A DNA stretch of 46,720 nt from CAZTVF01 sp964616985 (GCA_964616985.1 CAZTVF010000031.1:1-46720); one strand, 5' to 3'. Counted from the stretch's first letter, positions 16,531 through 24,886 are shown. Notes: generated by a model from the sequence alone, not told the origin. Program-made: numbers and translations.

Positions 16531-16972
16531 CCTCATGACGGTGGCCGCGGTGATGCTGGCCGCGGCGGGACTGATCGTCCTGTCCCTGATCTGGATCGTC
16601 CGCGAGCGGCGGACCATCAACCCGATGTCGCCCCAGCAGATCGGCGACCTCATCCGCCGCCTCGACGAGGCCGTCGCGCGGGCCCAGGCCCGCCTGGCCG
16701 ATATCCAGCGGCTGACGGGCTCGTTGCCCGAAGCCCCCGCCGCGCCGCCGGCGCCGGCCCAGGCGCCGCGACCCAGCCTGGAGAGCCTCCTGCCGCCGCC
16801 CCGCCTGGAGCCCCAGCAGGGAGAGGTCCTCCGCCTCCACCAGCAGGGGCTGGAGATGGTGGAGATCGCCCGCCGCCTGGACCTGACGGTCGGCGAGGTG
16901 GAACTGACCCTCAACCTGGCCAAGTCGCTGGGGCGTTACGTGCCCGCCAAGGCGGCGGCCAAGGTGGACTGA
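16523..16972 (+). CDS. Small membrane-anchored protein with C-terminal HTH-like segment (DUF6115-like)
   Basis: A 149-residue protein with one N-terminal membrane helix (about residues 5-27, MTVAAVMLAAAGLIVLSLIW). Then come a short helical linker (IRRLDEAVARAQARLADIQ), a Pro/Ala-rich spacer and a C-terminal helix-turn-helix-like unit. The unit VLRLHQQGLEMVEIARRLDL followed by GEVELTLNLAKS looks like the sigma-type HTH seen in DUF6115 proteins of Firmicutes. It therefore looks like a membrane-tethered small regulator or adaptor; the function is unknown. It overlaps larC by 8 nt and precedes the GT2 gene by 40 nt. Confidence 0.75.
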   Translation: MDNLMTVAAVMLAAAGLIVLSLIWIVRERRTINPMSPQQIGDLIRRLDEAVARAQARLADIQRLTGSLPEAPAAPPAPAQAPRPSLESLLPPPRLEPQQGEVLRLHQQGLEMVEIARRLDLTVGEVELTLNLAKSLGRYVPAKAAAKVD

Positions 16973-17012
16973 CCGTCGTGAACGAAGTGGAGAGCGTACC
17001 CAAGGAGCCTTC

Positions 17013-18194
17013 GTGCTGATCCTCGCCGTGACTCTTACCGTGCTGTCGTGCCTCGTGTGCCTGGTGTGGTTCACGCGGCACCTGATGATCCAGCGGGAGA
17101 ACCGCAAGGGTTTCATCCTGACGCCCGCCCACCCCGGCCCGCCGCAGGACGCGCCCAAGGTCAGCGTCGTCGTCGCCGCCAAGGACGAGGCCGAGAATAT
17201 CGAGGTGTGCATCCGCACGCTGCTGCAGCAGGACTACCCCAACTTCGAGGTCGTCGTCTGCAACGACCGCAGCGTCGATGACACGCCCGGCATTGTCCAG
17301 CGCGTCGCCGCCTCCGACGCACGCTGCCGACTGGTCAACATTACCCACCTGCCCCAGGGTTGGTGCGGCAAGAATAACGCGATGCAGACCGGCATCACGC
17401 AGACCAACGGCGAGTGGGTTGTCATGATCGACGCCGACTGCCGGCAGATCTCGCCGCGGACGCTTTCGGCCGCGGTGCAGCACGCGAAGGACACCGCCAC
17501 CGACATGCTCAGCGTCCTGCCGGTGCTGGAGATGAAAGGCTTCTGGGAGAACGTCGTCCAGCCCGTGTGCGGCGGCGTGATGATGATCTGGTTCCACCCC
17601 GACAAGGTGAACGATCCGGCCAAGCCCAACGCCTACGCCAACGGCGCGTTCATGATGATCCGCCGCTCGACGTACGAGGCGATCGGCCGCCACGAGAACG
17701 TCAAGGACCGCATGAACGAAGACATGCACATGGCCGACCTGGTCAAGCGCAGCGGCTTCAAGCTTCGCGTGGTCCGCAGCCGCGACCTGTTCATCTGCCG
17801 CATGTACACCTCGCTGGGGGCCATCCTCCGCGGGTGGAGCCGAATCTTCTACGGCACGTTCGTGACGCTGCGGCGGCTGGTGATCTCGCTGGTGGTGATG
17901 ACGGTGATGGGCCCGCTGCCCTATGCACTGGGCGCGCTGGGTTTGGCGATGGGCTCGGCCGGCGCGGCCCCGCAGGGGGCGTGGTGGGCGTGCGGCGCCG
18001 CCGGCGCCGCAGCCGCCCTGATGCAGCTGTCGGTGATCTATCGCTACTTCCACCTGGCCAGCGGGCGACGCTGGCTGGCCTGGACCTACCCGCTGGGCTG
18101 CATCGTCACCATCATCGCCCTCGTCCAGGGCATCCTCAAGCTCCGCCGCGGCGCCAAGGTCGTCTGGCGAAGCACCAGCTACGCGACGAAGTAA
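17013..18194 (+). CDS. Family 2 glycosyltransferase, membrane-bound
   Basis: A 393-residue inverting GT-A glycosyltransferase of the ceramide glucosyltransferase/HpnI-like group. It has an N-terminal membrane helix (residues 1-22), the nucleotide-binding start PKVSVVVAAKDEAENIEVCI, then VVVCNDRSVDDT, the metal-binding DxD in VVMIDADCRQIS and the acceptor-site motif NEDMHMADLVKR. A QXXRW-like WSRIF and about three C-terminal membrane helices follow. The start is GTG: AAGGAG lies 5 nt before it and family homology fits. It likely adds a sugar to a membrane lipid or carotenoid; the acceptor is not determinable. Confidence 0.9.
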   Translation: MLILAVTLTVLSCLVCLVWFTRHLMIQRENRKGFILTPAHPGPPQDAPKVSVVVAAKDEAENIEVCIRTLLQQDYPNFEVVVCNDRSVDDTPGIVQRVAASDARCRLVNITHLPQGWCGKNNAMQTGITQTNGEWVVMIDADCRQISPRTLSAAVQHAKDTATDMLSVLPVLEMKGFWENVVQPVCGGVMMIWFHPDKVNDPAKPNAYANGAFMMIRRSTYEAIGRHENVKDRMNEDMHMADLVKRSGFKLRVVRSRDLFICRMYTSLGAILRGWSRIFYGTFVTLRRLVISLVVMTVMGPLPYALGALGLAMGSAGAAPQGAWWACGAAGAAAALMQLSVIYRYFHLASGRRWLAWTYPLGCIVTIIALVQGILKLRRGAKVVWRSTSYATK

Positions 18195-18204
18195 GCACCG
18201 ACGG

Positions 18205-18228
18205 GTGGCGGCCTTCCCAGGCCGCCAC
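18205..18228. repeat. R1-type hairpin after the GT2 gene
   Basis: GTGGCGGCC, loop TTCCCA, GGCCGCCAC: a 9-bp perfect stem 11 nt after the GT2 stop codon, one half of the 27-bp repeat at 7191. It could also help terminate transcription, though no T-run follows. Confidence 0.6.
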
Positions 18229-18317
18229 GCGCTATCATTCGCTGCCGACGCCAGGACGCACCCGGGTGAATCGCTCAGGTGGGATGGTGGGCAGGCCCAC
18301 GCTACCCCTGCTCACTC

Positions 18318-18371
18318 TTACCGGCTCCCGGCCACCCGCTCCCGGCTACCTCCCTCCCGCCTGCATACAAT
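18318..18371 (+). repeat. Seven-unit heptanucleotide array ending at a -10-like TACAAT
   Basis: Heptamers run in register from 18318 to 18366 (TTACCGG, CTCCCGG, CCACCCG, then four more). A TACAAT hexamer (18366-18371) begins with the last base of the array. The ATG of the protease gene lies 49 nt further on with a strong AGGAGG at 18408-18413. No standard -35 is seen upstream of TACAAT; the array occupies that place. Confidence 0.55.
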
Positions 18372-18420
18372 GTCTCGCCGGGGACAGAACCACTTCCGAC
18401 CCCGTGTAGGAGGCTCGCCT

Positions 18421-19572
18421 ATGTTTGGCAAAGGCATCACGCTGTTCCGAATGTTCGGGTTCACCGTCAAGGCCGACCTGAGTTGGCTGATCATCGTCGC
18501 CCTCGTCATCTGGTCGCTCGCCGGGGGCGTCTTCCCGCAGGAGTTCGCCGGCCTGTCCTGGGGAACCTACCTGCTGATGGGCATCGGCGGGGCGGCCGGG
18601 CTCTTCATCTCCATCGTCTTCCACGAACTGTCGCACTCGCTGGTCGCACGACGCTTCGACCTGCCCATCAAGGGCATCACGCTGTTCATCTTCGGCGGCG
18701 TGGCCGAGATGTCCGAGGAGCCCAAGAGCCCCAAGGCCGAGTTCCTCATGGCCGCCGCCGGCCCGGTCTTCAGCTTCTTCATGGGCATGGCCTTCTATCT
18801 CGCCGCCGGCGCGACCGACATGCTGGGCGGCTCGGTGCTGGTGACGGCGGTGTTGGCGTGGCTGGGCCTCATCAACATCATCCTGGCCGTGTTCAACCTG
18901 ATCCCGGGCTTCCCGCTGGACGGCGGGCGGGTGCTGCGGTCGGCGCTGTGGGCGTGGAAGAAGGACCAGCTGTGGGCCACGCGCATCGCCTCGCAGATCG
19001 GCTCGGGGCTGGGCATCGCCCTGGTCGCCCTGGGCTTCCTGAGCCTGCTGATGCTCAACCCCATCGGCGGCCTGTGGTGGATCCTCATCGGCATGTTCCT
19101 GCGGTCGGCCGCCCGCCAGAGCTACCAGCAGGTGCTCATGCGTACCGCATTCGGCAACGAAACAGTCGGTAAATTCATGAACGCCCAGCCGGTGGTCGTG
19201 TCGCCCGAGGTGAACCTGGCCAGCCTGGTGGACGACTACATCTACCGCCACCACTTCAAGCTCTTCCCGGTGGTCGATGGCGACCGCCTCACCGGCTGCG
19301 TCACCACGCGGCAGCTGAGCGACGTGCCGCGTGAGCTGTGGACGGCCAAGCACGTGCGGGACATCGCCGTCGATTGCGGCGTGGAAAACACGATCGGCCC
19401 CGACGAGCCCGCGATGGAGGCGATCCGCAAGATGAACCAGTCGCAGTCCAGCCGCCTGCTGGTCGTCGACGCCGGCCGCCTGGTCGGCATCATCTCGCTC
19501 AAGGACCTCCTGCAGGTCTTCTCCCTCAAGATGGAGCTGCACATGACCCCCGCCGCCAAACGCGCGGCGTGA
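18421..19572 (+). CDS. Site-2-type metalloprotease (M50) with C-terminal CBS domains
   Basis: A 383-residue intramembrane zinc protease of the Rip/SpoIVFB-like M50 class. Such enzymes cut membrane-bound regulators within the membrane. Five or so hydrophobic segments are visible. The zinc site is FHELSHSLVA (His68, Glu69, His72) and the third ligand is in NLIPGFPLDGGRVLRS. The C-terminal 130 residues form a CBS pair (VVSPEVNLASLVDDYI ... LLVVDAGRLVGIISLKDLL), suggesting control by adenylate-type ligands. The ATG at 18421 has AGGAGG 7 nt upstream. The substrate is not evident; no anti-sigma factor gene is nearby. Confidence 0.92.
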   Translation: MFGKGITLFRMFGFTVKADLSWLIIVALVIWSLAGGVFPQEFAGLSWGTYLLMGIGGAAGLFISIVFHELSHSLVARRFDLPIKGITLFIFGGVAEMSEEPKSPKAEFLMAAAGPVFSFFMGMAFYLAAGATDMLGGSVLVTAVLAWLGLINIILAVFNLIPGFPLDGGRVLRSALWAWKKDQLWATRIASQIGSGLGIALVALGFLSLLMLNPIGGLWWILIGMFLRSAARQSYQQVLMRTAFGNETVGKFMNAQPVVVSPEVNLASLVDDYIYRHHFKLFPVVDGDRLTGCVTTRQLSDVPRELWTAKHVRDIAVDCGVENTIGPDEPAMEAIRKMNQSQSSRLLVVDAGRLVGIISLKDLLQVFSLKMELHMTPAAKRAA

Positions 19573-19632
19573 TGACGTGGCACGGGGGCGCGTGACCCTG
19601 CCTGCCGGCCGCGGCCGGTCACAATCCGGCCG

Positions 19633-21900
19633 CTACTTCTTCACTTCGGGGGCGGCGCGTTCGACCAAGTAGACCAGGTGCCGGGCGTACATGGGGGTGG
19701 ACTGTATCCACGGGCCGGCGCACACGAGATTGCGGAACCGCAAGGCCAGTTCGTAGGCCTTGGCCGCCTGTTTCTGCGCCAACTGTGACTTGATGGCCGC
19801 GGCCACCGCTCCGACGGGGAGATCGTACAGAACGGCGAGGTCCCGCTCCATATGGTCGTGCGGGCGGGCGACAGGGGCGAGGGCCGGCGGGTAGGCCGCG
19901 AGCGACTTGAGCAGGTCGTCCGCCGAGGGCCCGACGGCTGCGGGCATGCGGGCATGGAAGTCGGCCACCGCCTGCTTCACCCACGGGTCATCGCCGTGCA
20001 GCCACTCCAGCGCGTCGTAGAAGGTCACCGATTCCGCCCGCGGCCAGCGCCGATCGTATGCGTCAAACAGCGCCCACGACAGGCGATTCTCCGGTTCGTG
20101 GCGAAGGATCTTCAACAGTTCGTTTCGCCCCGAGGACCGCCCGTCCATGAACATCGCCTGTGCATGCAGATGCACCCAGTCGCAGTGATCCTCCCAGCTC
20201 TGGGACCGCGCCGTCAGAAAGGACCCGCATTCGATCTTCTTGCCATCCAGCACCAGCAGATACTTCAGGAGGAGGAACCGGGTGTCTTCGCACATGCCGG
20301 CACGGTGTTTTTCAAGCATCTCCGCCAGCCGGCCTCGCTGCCCCGAAAGGGCCATCGCGACTCCCGCCTGCCGCAGTATGCGATCGATGAATTGCGGCGA
20401 CGTCGCCCCCCTGTGCGCCTTGGCCAGTACGTCCACCGCCTCGGCGTACCGTCCCAACTGCATCATCGCCGCCGCCTCCTGGTACAGCAAATCGACGTAC
20501 CGAGAGCCATCTGCCGGTTGGCGCATGCCGCGGGTCTGTTCGGCCGCCAGGCCCAAGGCCCAGTCCGCCCGCCCGCAGTACTCGTTCAGCACAAACGTCA
20601 GGCCCTGGAAGGCGTCATCGTGGTTGACGTAGCCGGTGACAAAGTTGCTCTGGCAGGCGAGGGTATAAAGATTGGCGGCCATGTCGGCGTCGGCGGCCTG
20701 CATGTCCTTCCACATCAGCTCGGCCGTCTCCACCAACAGCCAATACTGGTTGGGATAGCGCGCGGCGGCAACGAGGAGGCGTTGCGGCAGATCGCTGTCT
20801 TTCTTGATGCCGGCTGTCTGCGCGAGCTTCACTTCGACGTGCAGGATCTGAGGATTGTGAACTCCAGCCATTTTTGACGCCTGGGCCAGCCACGCGTCGA
20901 TCCGTGCCGGCGGCGTCTGCGCATGTTGTGAGAGCATCTCGAACAGCGCGTCGACCGGGTAGGCATCAAGGGCCTTGGCGATCTCGCGGTAATAGGCCTT
21001 GCGGTCCCCGTCGGCCCACTGCTTCTGGTTGGCCCACCAGTACCGCACGTCGGCGAAATTGGGGTCCCGCTTCAGAATCTTGGCATAGAGCCCGAACTCC
21101 TGCGGGCCCCGTTCCGGCAGGAAGGCTGCGTTGCCCAGGTCGATGATCGATTCGGCAGAGCAGCGGCGCATGTGCAGATGGCGCGCCATCTCAGGCGTCG
21201 GGGGCTCGTCGAGAATCGTCATGACATCGACCGTCATGTCGCCCAGAAGGTCGAAATATGCACGCGGCGCGGTGTAATCGCGCGTCACCGCCACGCCGTT
21301 GGCGTCATAGATCAGCAGCTTGCCGCTGTAGCCGTCCTTGCCGGCGATGATCGTCCCGCCCACGGCATGGGTGGCGTTCCAGGCGATCCTCCGGGAGGCG
21401 ATCTTCTTCGTGTCGTAGGCCGTCGCCAGCGACTCCATCTCGTCCTGATCGCGCTTGAAGATAAAATAGGCATGACGCGTGCAGTAGCAGCCGGGCGACC
21501 AGTCCAGCGAGTGCGACATCAGGAACGAAAACGCCAAGGCCTCAGCCGGGTCTCCCGCCCCGTCGTTGCTGACGAACAGGAACGGCAGCATCATCGCGTT
21601 GAAACCGCCCTTGTCCAGCGGCTGGGCCGAGATGATCGGATAGGCCGCCCGCAGTTGCTGCATCGAAGGCGTGCTGCTGGGCTGGGTGGTCACCCGCGAC
21701 AGCGGCAGGCCGGGCGTGGGCTTGTTGTCGGGGTCGTCGGTCGGTTGCGGTTGCGCTGACGATGGACCGGCCGGGGAATCACCGGCGTTGAGTGTGCCAT
21801 AGTATTCGCGATACACCAGGTAAGCCGCCGCCGACACAGCGCCCGCCACCAGCAGCACCGCCGTAAGCGCCCATTTCTTCTCCCACAGCCATTGCCCCAT
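19633..21900 (-). CDS. Large membrane-anchored TPR-like protein of unknown function
   Basis: Not recognised as a named family. From the ATG at 21900 it has 755 residues: a short cytosolic start (MGQWLWEKKW), one membrane helix (about residues 10-30, ALTAVLLVAGAVSAAAYLVY), a Pro/Thr/Gln-rich linker, then a globular domain and a long helical region. The helical region resembles TPR-like repeats, for example YQEAAAMMQLGRYAEAVDVL and RYPNQYWLLVETAELMW. A Cys/His cluster, SPGCYCTRHAYF, lies near residue 135. AAGGG precedes the ATG; an in-frame GTG 24 nt upstream is also possible. It is divergent from rarA and convergent with the M50 gene. The product probably faces the periplasm. Confidence 0.75.
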   Translation of the reverse strand: MGQWLWEKKWALTAVLLVAGAVSAAAYLVYREYYGTLNAGDSPAGPSSAQPQPTDDPDNKPTPGLPLSRVTTQPSSTPSMQQLRAAYPIISAQPLDKGGFNAMMLPFLFVSNDGAGDPAEALAFSFLMSHSLDWSPGCYCTRHAYFIFKRDQDEMESLATAYDTKKIASRRIAWNATHAVGGTIIAGKDGYSGKLLIYDANGVAVTRDYTAPRAYFDLLGDMTVDVMTILDEPPTPEMARHLHMRRCSAESIIDLGNAAFLPERGPQEFGLYAKILKRDPNFADVRYWWANQKQWADGDRKAYYREIAKALDAYPVDALFEMLSQHAQTPPARIDAWLAQASKMAGVHNPQILHVEVKLAQTAGIKKDSDLPQRLLVAAARYPNQYWLLVETAELMWKDMQAADADMAANLYTLACQSNFVTGYVNHDDAFQGLTFVLNEYCGRADWALGLAAEQTRGMRQPADGSRYVDLLYQEAAAMMQLGRYAEAVDVLAKAHRGATSPQFIDRILRQAGVAMALSGQRGRLAEMLEKHRAGMCEDTRFLLLKYLLVLDGKKIECGSFLTARSQSWEDHCDWVHLHAQAMFMDGRSSGRNELLKILRHEPENRLSWALFDAYDRRWPRAESVTFYDALEWLHGDDPWVKQAVADFHARMPAAVGPSADDLLKSLAAYPPALAPVARPHDHMERDLAVLYDLPVGAVAAAIKSQLAQKQAAKAYELALRFRNLVCAGPWIQSTPMYARHLVYLVERAAPEVKK

Positions 21901-21942
21901 GTTTATCCCTTTCCTTTTCACACATTCTGCCGCTGGCGGGCA

Positions 21943-21989
21943 CAATTGGCATTCGGCGATCGCGCTGGGCAATTGGCAATCGGCGATCT
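21943..21989 (+). repeat. Direct repeat / heptamer-phased block upstream of rarA
   Basis: CAATTGGCATTCGGCGATC (21943-21961) is repeated with one change at 21970-21988. The spacing, 27 nt, is close to four heptamers, and several heptamers can be set in register. It ends at the TATAAT of the rarA promoter and lies between divergent genes. Confidence 0.5.
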
Positions 21990-21995
21990 TATAAT
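21966..21995 (+). promoter_or_regulatory. rarA promoter with consensus -10
   Basis: TGGGCA (21966-21971), 18 nt, perfect TATAAT (21990-21995), 7 nt before the ATG at 22003. The predicted transcript start falls on that ATG. The -10 overlaps the alternative ATG at 21994, which argues against that start. Confidence 0.5.
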
Positions 21996-22002
21996 GGCCG
22001 CG

Positions 22003-23349
22003 ATGGATGATCTGCTGAAACAGGCGGAGGACAGGGCGATCGCGGCGAAGGCGCCGCTGCCGGTTCGCATGCGCCCGCGGACGGTGGAGGAAGTGCTCGG
22101 CCAGGACGCGTTCCTGGGCCAGGGCAAGATGCTGCGGCGAATGCTGGAGGCCGGGCGGCTGTCGAGCCTGGTCTTCTACGGCCCGCCGGGCTCGGGCAAG
22201 ACCACGCTGGCCCACGTGATCGCGGCGCACTCCAACTGCGACTTCCACATGCTCAACGCGGCCTCGGCGTCGGTGAAGGAGGTCCGCGAGATCATCGACC
22301 ACGCCCGCAGCCTGCTGGCCTCCAGCGGCACCAAGACGCTGCTGTTCATCGACGAACTGCACCGCTTCAACCGCGCCCAGCAGGACGTGCTGCTCAACGA
22401 CGTCGAGAACGGCGTGATCATCCTCATCGGCGCCACCACCGAAAACCCCTTCTTCTCCATCAACTCCCCGCTGTTGTCGCGGTCGACGATCTTCCAGTTC
22501 CAGCCGCTGTCAGACGACGACGTCGTCGCCCTGCTGCGGCGGGCCCTGGCTGACAAGGACCGCGGCCTGGGGCAGCACGACGTGCAGGCCGACGAGGAGG
22601 CCCTGCGCCACCTGGCCACCATCTCCGACGGCGACGCGCGGCGGGCCCTGACCGCCCTGGAAGTAGGCGTCATGAGCCAGGTCCGCCGCCTTGGCGGCCA
22701 GGCCAGGACCATCCACTTCGACCTCGCCGTCGCGCAGGAATCGATCCAGGCCAAGGCCGTGCAGTATGACCGCGCGGGCGAGCAGCATTACGACGCCATC
22801 AGCGCGTTCATCAAGTCCATGCGAGGCAGCGACCCCGACGCGGCGGTGTACTGGCTGGCCAAGATGCTGGTGGCCGGCGAGGACCCTCGCTTCATCGCGC
22901 GGCGGATCGCGATCCTGGCCAGCGAGGACATCGGCAACGCCGACCCGCGGGCCCTGTCGGTGGCCGCGGCGGCGTACGACATCACCGAGCGTATCGGCGT
23001 GCCCGAGTGCCAGCTCACGCTGGCGCAGGCGGCGATCTACATGGCCACCGCCCCCAAAAGCAACGCCTCGGCGATGGCGATCTGGCAGGCGTCGGCCGAT
23101 GTGAAGGAAAACCGCACGCTGCCCGTGCCCCGCCACCTCCGCAACGCCCCGCACCCGGGCATGAAGGAGCAGTTCGGCCACTCCGAGGGCTACCAGTACA
23201 GCCACGACTACCCCGGCGGCATCAGCCCCGACCAGGACTATCTCGGCGTCGATCGCGAATACTACGCCCCCACCGACCGCGGGCACGAAAAGTACATCAG
23301 GCAGTACATCGCCTACGCCAAGTCGCTGCGGGAAAAAGCCAACGGTTAG
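22003..23349 (+). CDS. rarA: Replication-associated recombination protein A (MgsA/RarA AAA+ ATPase)
   Basis: A clamp-loader-like AAA+ ATPase that acts at stalled replication forks. The 448-residue protein has Walker A GPPGSGKTT (Lys66), Walker B TLLFIDELHRFN, sensor 1 in LIGATTENPFFSINSPLLSR and a C-terminal tetramerisation region with SNASAMAIWQASADVK, TLPVPRHLRNAPHPGMK and SHDYPGGISPDQDYLG. The N-terminal PLPVRMRPRTVEEVLGQ is typical. ATG 22003 is preferred over ATG 21994 (three residues longer) because TATAAT covers the latter. It stands first in a line with the folate enzyme and the Fe-S protein. Confidence 0.96.
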   Translation: MDDLLKQAEDRAIAAKAPLPVRMRPRTVEEVLGQDAFLGQGKMLRRMLEAGRLSSLVFYGPPGSGKTTLAHVIAAHSNCDFHMLNAASASVKEVREIIDHARSLLASSGTKTLLFIDELHRFNRAQQDVLLNDVENGVIILIGATTENPFFSINSPLLSRSTIFQFQPLSDDDVVALLRRALADKDRGLGQHDVQADEEALRHLATISDGDARRALTALEVGVMSQVRRLGGQARTIHFDLAVAQESIQAKAVQYDRAGEQHYDAISAFIKSMRGSDPDAAVYWLAKMLVAGEDPRFIARRIAILASEDIGNADPRALSVAAAAYDITERIGVPECQLTLAQAAIYMATAPKSNASAMAIWQASADVKENRTLPVPRHLRNAPHPGMKEQFGHSEGYQYSHDYPGGISPDQDYLGVDREYYAPTDRGHEKYIRQYIAYAKSLREKANG

Positions 23350-23442
23350 GCCGCGGAAGGCCCCGTGGCTCGCCGCACGCTACCATGATGAACAGCGGCA
23401 TGGGCTGCCTGCGGCGCAGCCGCCACCGTAAAACGAGGTCTT

Positions 23443-24033
23443 ATGAAATCAGCAATGAGAAAGAAGATCCGCCAGGTGCTCCTGGAGATCGCGCCCGACG
23501 AGGCGGCGGCCAAGAGCCGCGCCGCCTGCCACGCGCTGGTCAACACCGAGGAGTTCAGCCGGGCCGACAGCGTCATGCTCTACCTCTCCACCGCCGGCGA
23601 GGTGGACACGGCCGAGGTGGCGCTGGCGTGCTGGCAGGCGGGCAAGCACGTGCTGGCCCCCCGCGTCAGTTGGGAGCACAAGCACATGGTGCCGCTGGAG
23701 ATCCGCGATCTCGAAAGCGGCGTGATGATCGGCCGCAACAACATCCGCGAACCTCGCGGCGGCATGCCCTGGCCGCTGGAGGACATCGACCTGGTGGTCG
23801 TGCCCGCGCTGGCCTTCGACCGCCGCGGCCGGCGCCTCGGGCGAGGCGGCGGGTTCTATGACCGCTTCCTTGCCCAGCCGACGCTGCGGGCCGTGGCGTG
23901 CGGCCTGGCCTTCCGCGAGCAGCTGGTGGACGAAGTGCCCGCCCATGCCCACGACCGCCCCGTGCACATGCTGGTCACCGACCAGGGCGTGCTTCGGTTC
24001 ATCCAGGCCGCCGAGCCGGAAGCCACCGCATGA
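23443..24033 (+). CDS. ygfA: 5-formyltetrahydrofolate cyclo-ligase
   Basis: Uses ATP to turn 5-formyl-THF into 5,10-methenyl-THF, rescuing a folate storage form. The 196-residue protein has the family end motif GRGGGFYDRFLAQ (phosphate/ATP site) preceded by DLVVVPALAFDRRGRRLG. The N-terminal basic helix MKSAMRKKIRQ carries the conserved Arg/Lys. GAGG lies 4 nt before the ATG; an ATG 12 nt later is less likely. In many bacteria 6S RNA sits next to this gene; the 93-nt gap upstream is too short to hold it. The 3' end overlaps the Fe-S protein gene in an ATGA. Confidence 0.93.
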   Translation: MKSAMRKKIRQVLLEIAPDEAAAKSRAACHALVNTEEFSRADSVMLYLSTAGEVDTAEVALACWQAGKHVLAPRVSWEHKHMVPLEIRDLESGVMIGRNNIREPRGGMPWPLEDIDLVVVPALAFDRRGRRLGRGGGFYDRFLAQPTLRAVACGLAFREQLVDEVPAHAHDRPVHMLVTDQGVLRFIQAAEPEATA

Positions 24034-24725
24034 GCGGGGCCGACACCATCGCCAAAGAGGTGGCCGATCTGCTGCATTCGCGAGGCGCCACCCTGGTGGG
24101 CTTCGCCGACCTCTCGCCGCTGGACGAACCGGCCCGGCGAGGGTTCCCCCGCGCCGTCTCACTGGCGATCGCGCTGGACCGGCGGATCGTCGCCGGCATT
24201 CAGGCCGGCCCCACCGAGGATTACTGCTGCGAGTACGACCGCACCAATGACCTCCTGACGGCGATGTCCAACGAGGCCGCCGCCCTGCTGGCCGCACGAG
24301 GCCACCGCGCCGAGGGCCGACCCAGCACGCACGACTGGGACCACGCGACCTTCCGCGCCCCCTTCCAGCACAAGACCGCGGCCACGCTGGCCGGGCTGGG
24401 CTGGATCGGCAAGTGTGCCGTGCTGGTCACGCCGCAATACGGCTCGGCCGTGCGCTGGGCGACGGTGCTTACCGACGCCCCGCTGCCGGTGGGCGAGCCG
24501 ATCACCGAATCCCGCTGCGGCGACTGCCGTGCGTGCGTCGACGCCTGCCCCGGCCAGGCATGCTCGGGCAAGAACTGGCGCCAGGGCATGCCTCGCGAAG
24601 GCTTCTGGGACCATATGGCGTGCCTCCGCGGCATGGCCGCCATCTCCTCCGGCCGCGGCAACCACATCGGCATCTGCGGCCTATGCATCGCCGTCTGCCC
24701 GCACACCAGGGCGTACTGCGGCTGA
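24030..24725 (+). CDS. Short QueG-like protein with two 4Fe-4S motifs
   Basis: A 231-residue protein related to epoxyqueuosine reductase (QueG) and similar ferredoxin-domain proteins. It keeps the mid-region AATLAGLGWIGKCAVLVTPQYGSAV, typical of QueG (WIGKxxxLxxxxxG). Two cluster motifs follow, CGDCRACVDACPGQAC and CGLCIAVCPHT. It is much shorter than true QueG (about 350-380 residues), lacking most of the N-terminal cobalamin-binding part and the C-terminal HEAT part. Queuosine synthesis is therefore uncertain; it may act in electron transfer. The start ATG overlaps the stop of the cyclo-ligase by 4 nt, so the two are co-translated. Confidence 0.8.
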   Translation: MSGADTIAKEVADLLHSRGATLVGFADLSPLDEPARRGFPRAVSLAIALDRRIVAGIQAGPTEDYCCEYDRTNDLLTAMSNEAAALLAARGHRAEGRPSTHDWDHATFRAPFQHKTAATLAGLGWIGKCAVLVTPQYGSAVRWATVLTDAPLPVGEPITESRCGDCRACVDACPGQACSGKNWRQGMPREGFWDHMACLRGMAAISSGRGNHIGICGLCIAVCPHTRAYCG

Positions 24726-24766
24726 GAAGCGAGCCGACTGGAGACATGCTTTCGCCGCTTGGGTGC

Positions 24767-24886
24767 CATGCTTCTAGGCCCGCAGGGCCAAAAGCATGTT
24801 TACGCACCGCCTCAATGTCAGAAGCAGGGGCACCGACATGGTCCCCTTACGTAAACGTGCTTTCGCCGCTTCGCGGCCTGAAAGCA
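24767..24886. repeat. AGCATGG-type hairpin repeats, copies 1 and 2
   Basis: CATGCTTctaGGCCC...GGGCCaaAAGCATG (24767-24798) and TGCTTTCgcCGCttcGCGgcctGAAAGCA (24858-24886, followed by TGGCACCCC) are two members of one hairpin family. GTTTACG (24798 on) and CGTAAAC (24850 on) form a further inverted pair between them. A third member is at 36378-36407. The gap 24726-25037 holds these and a promoter, but no gene was seen. Confidence 0.6.

Noticed and set aside
21901..22362. Extension of the 755-residue protein to 22362
   Set aside because: It would read antisense through rarA; the membrane helix and ribosome site support the start at 21900.
23350..23442. 6S RNA next to the 5-formyl-THF cyclo-ligase gene
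   Set aside because: The gap is only 93 nt and shows no long central-bubble hairpin.
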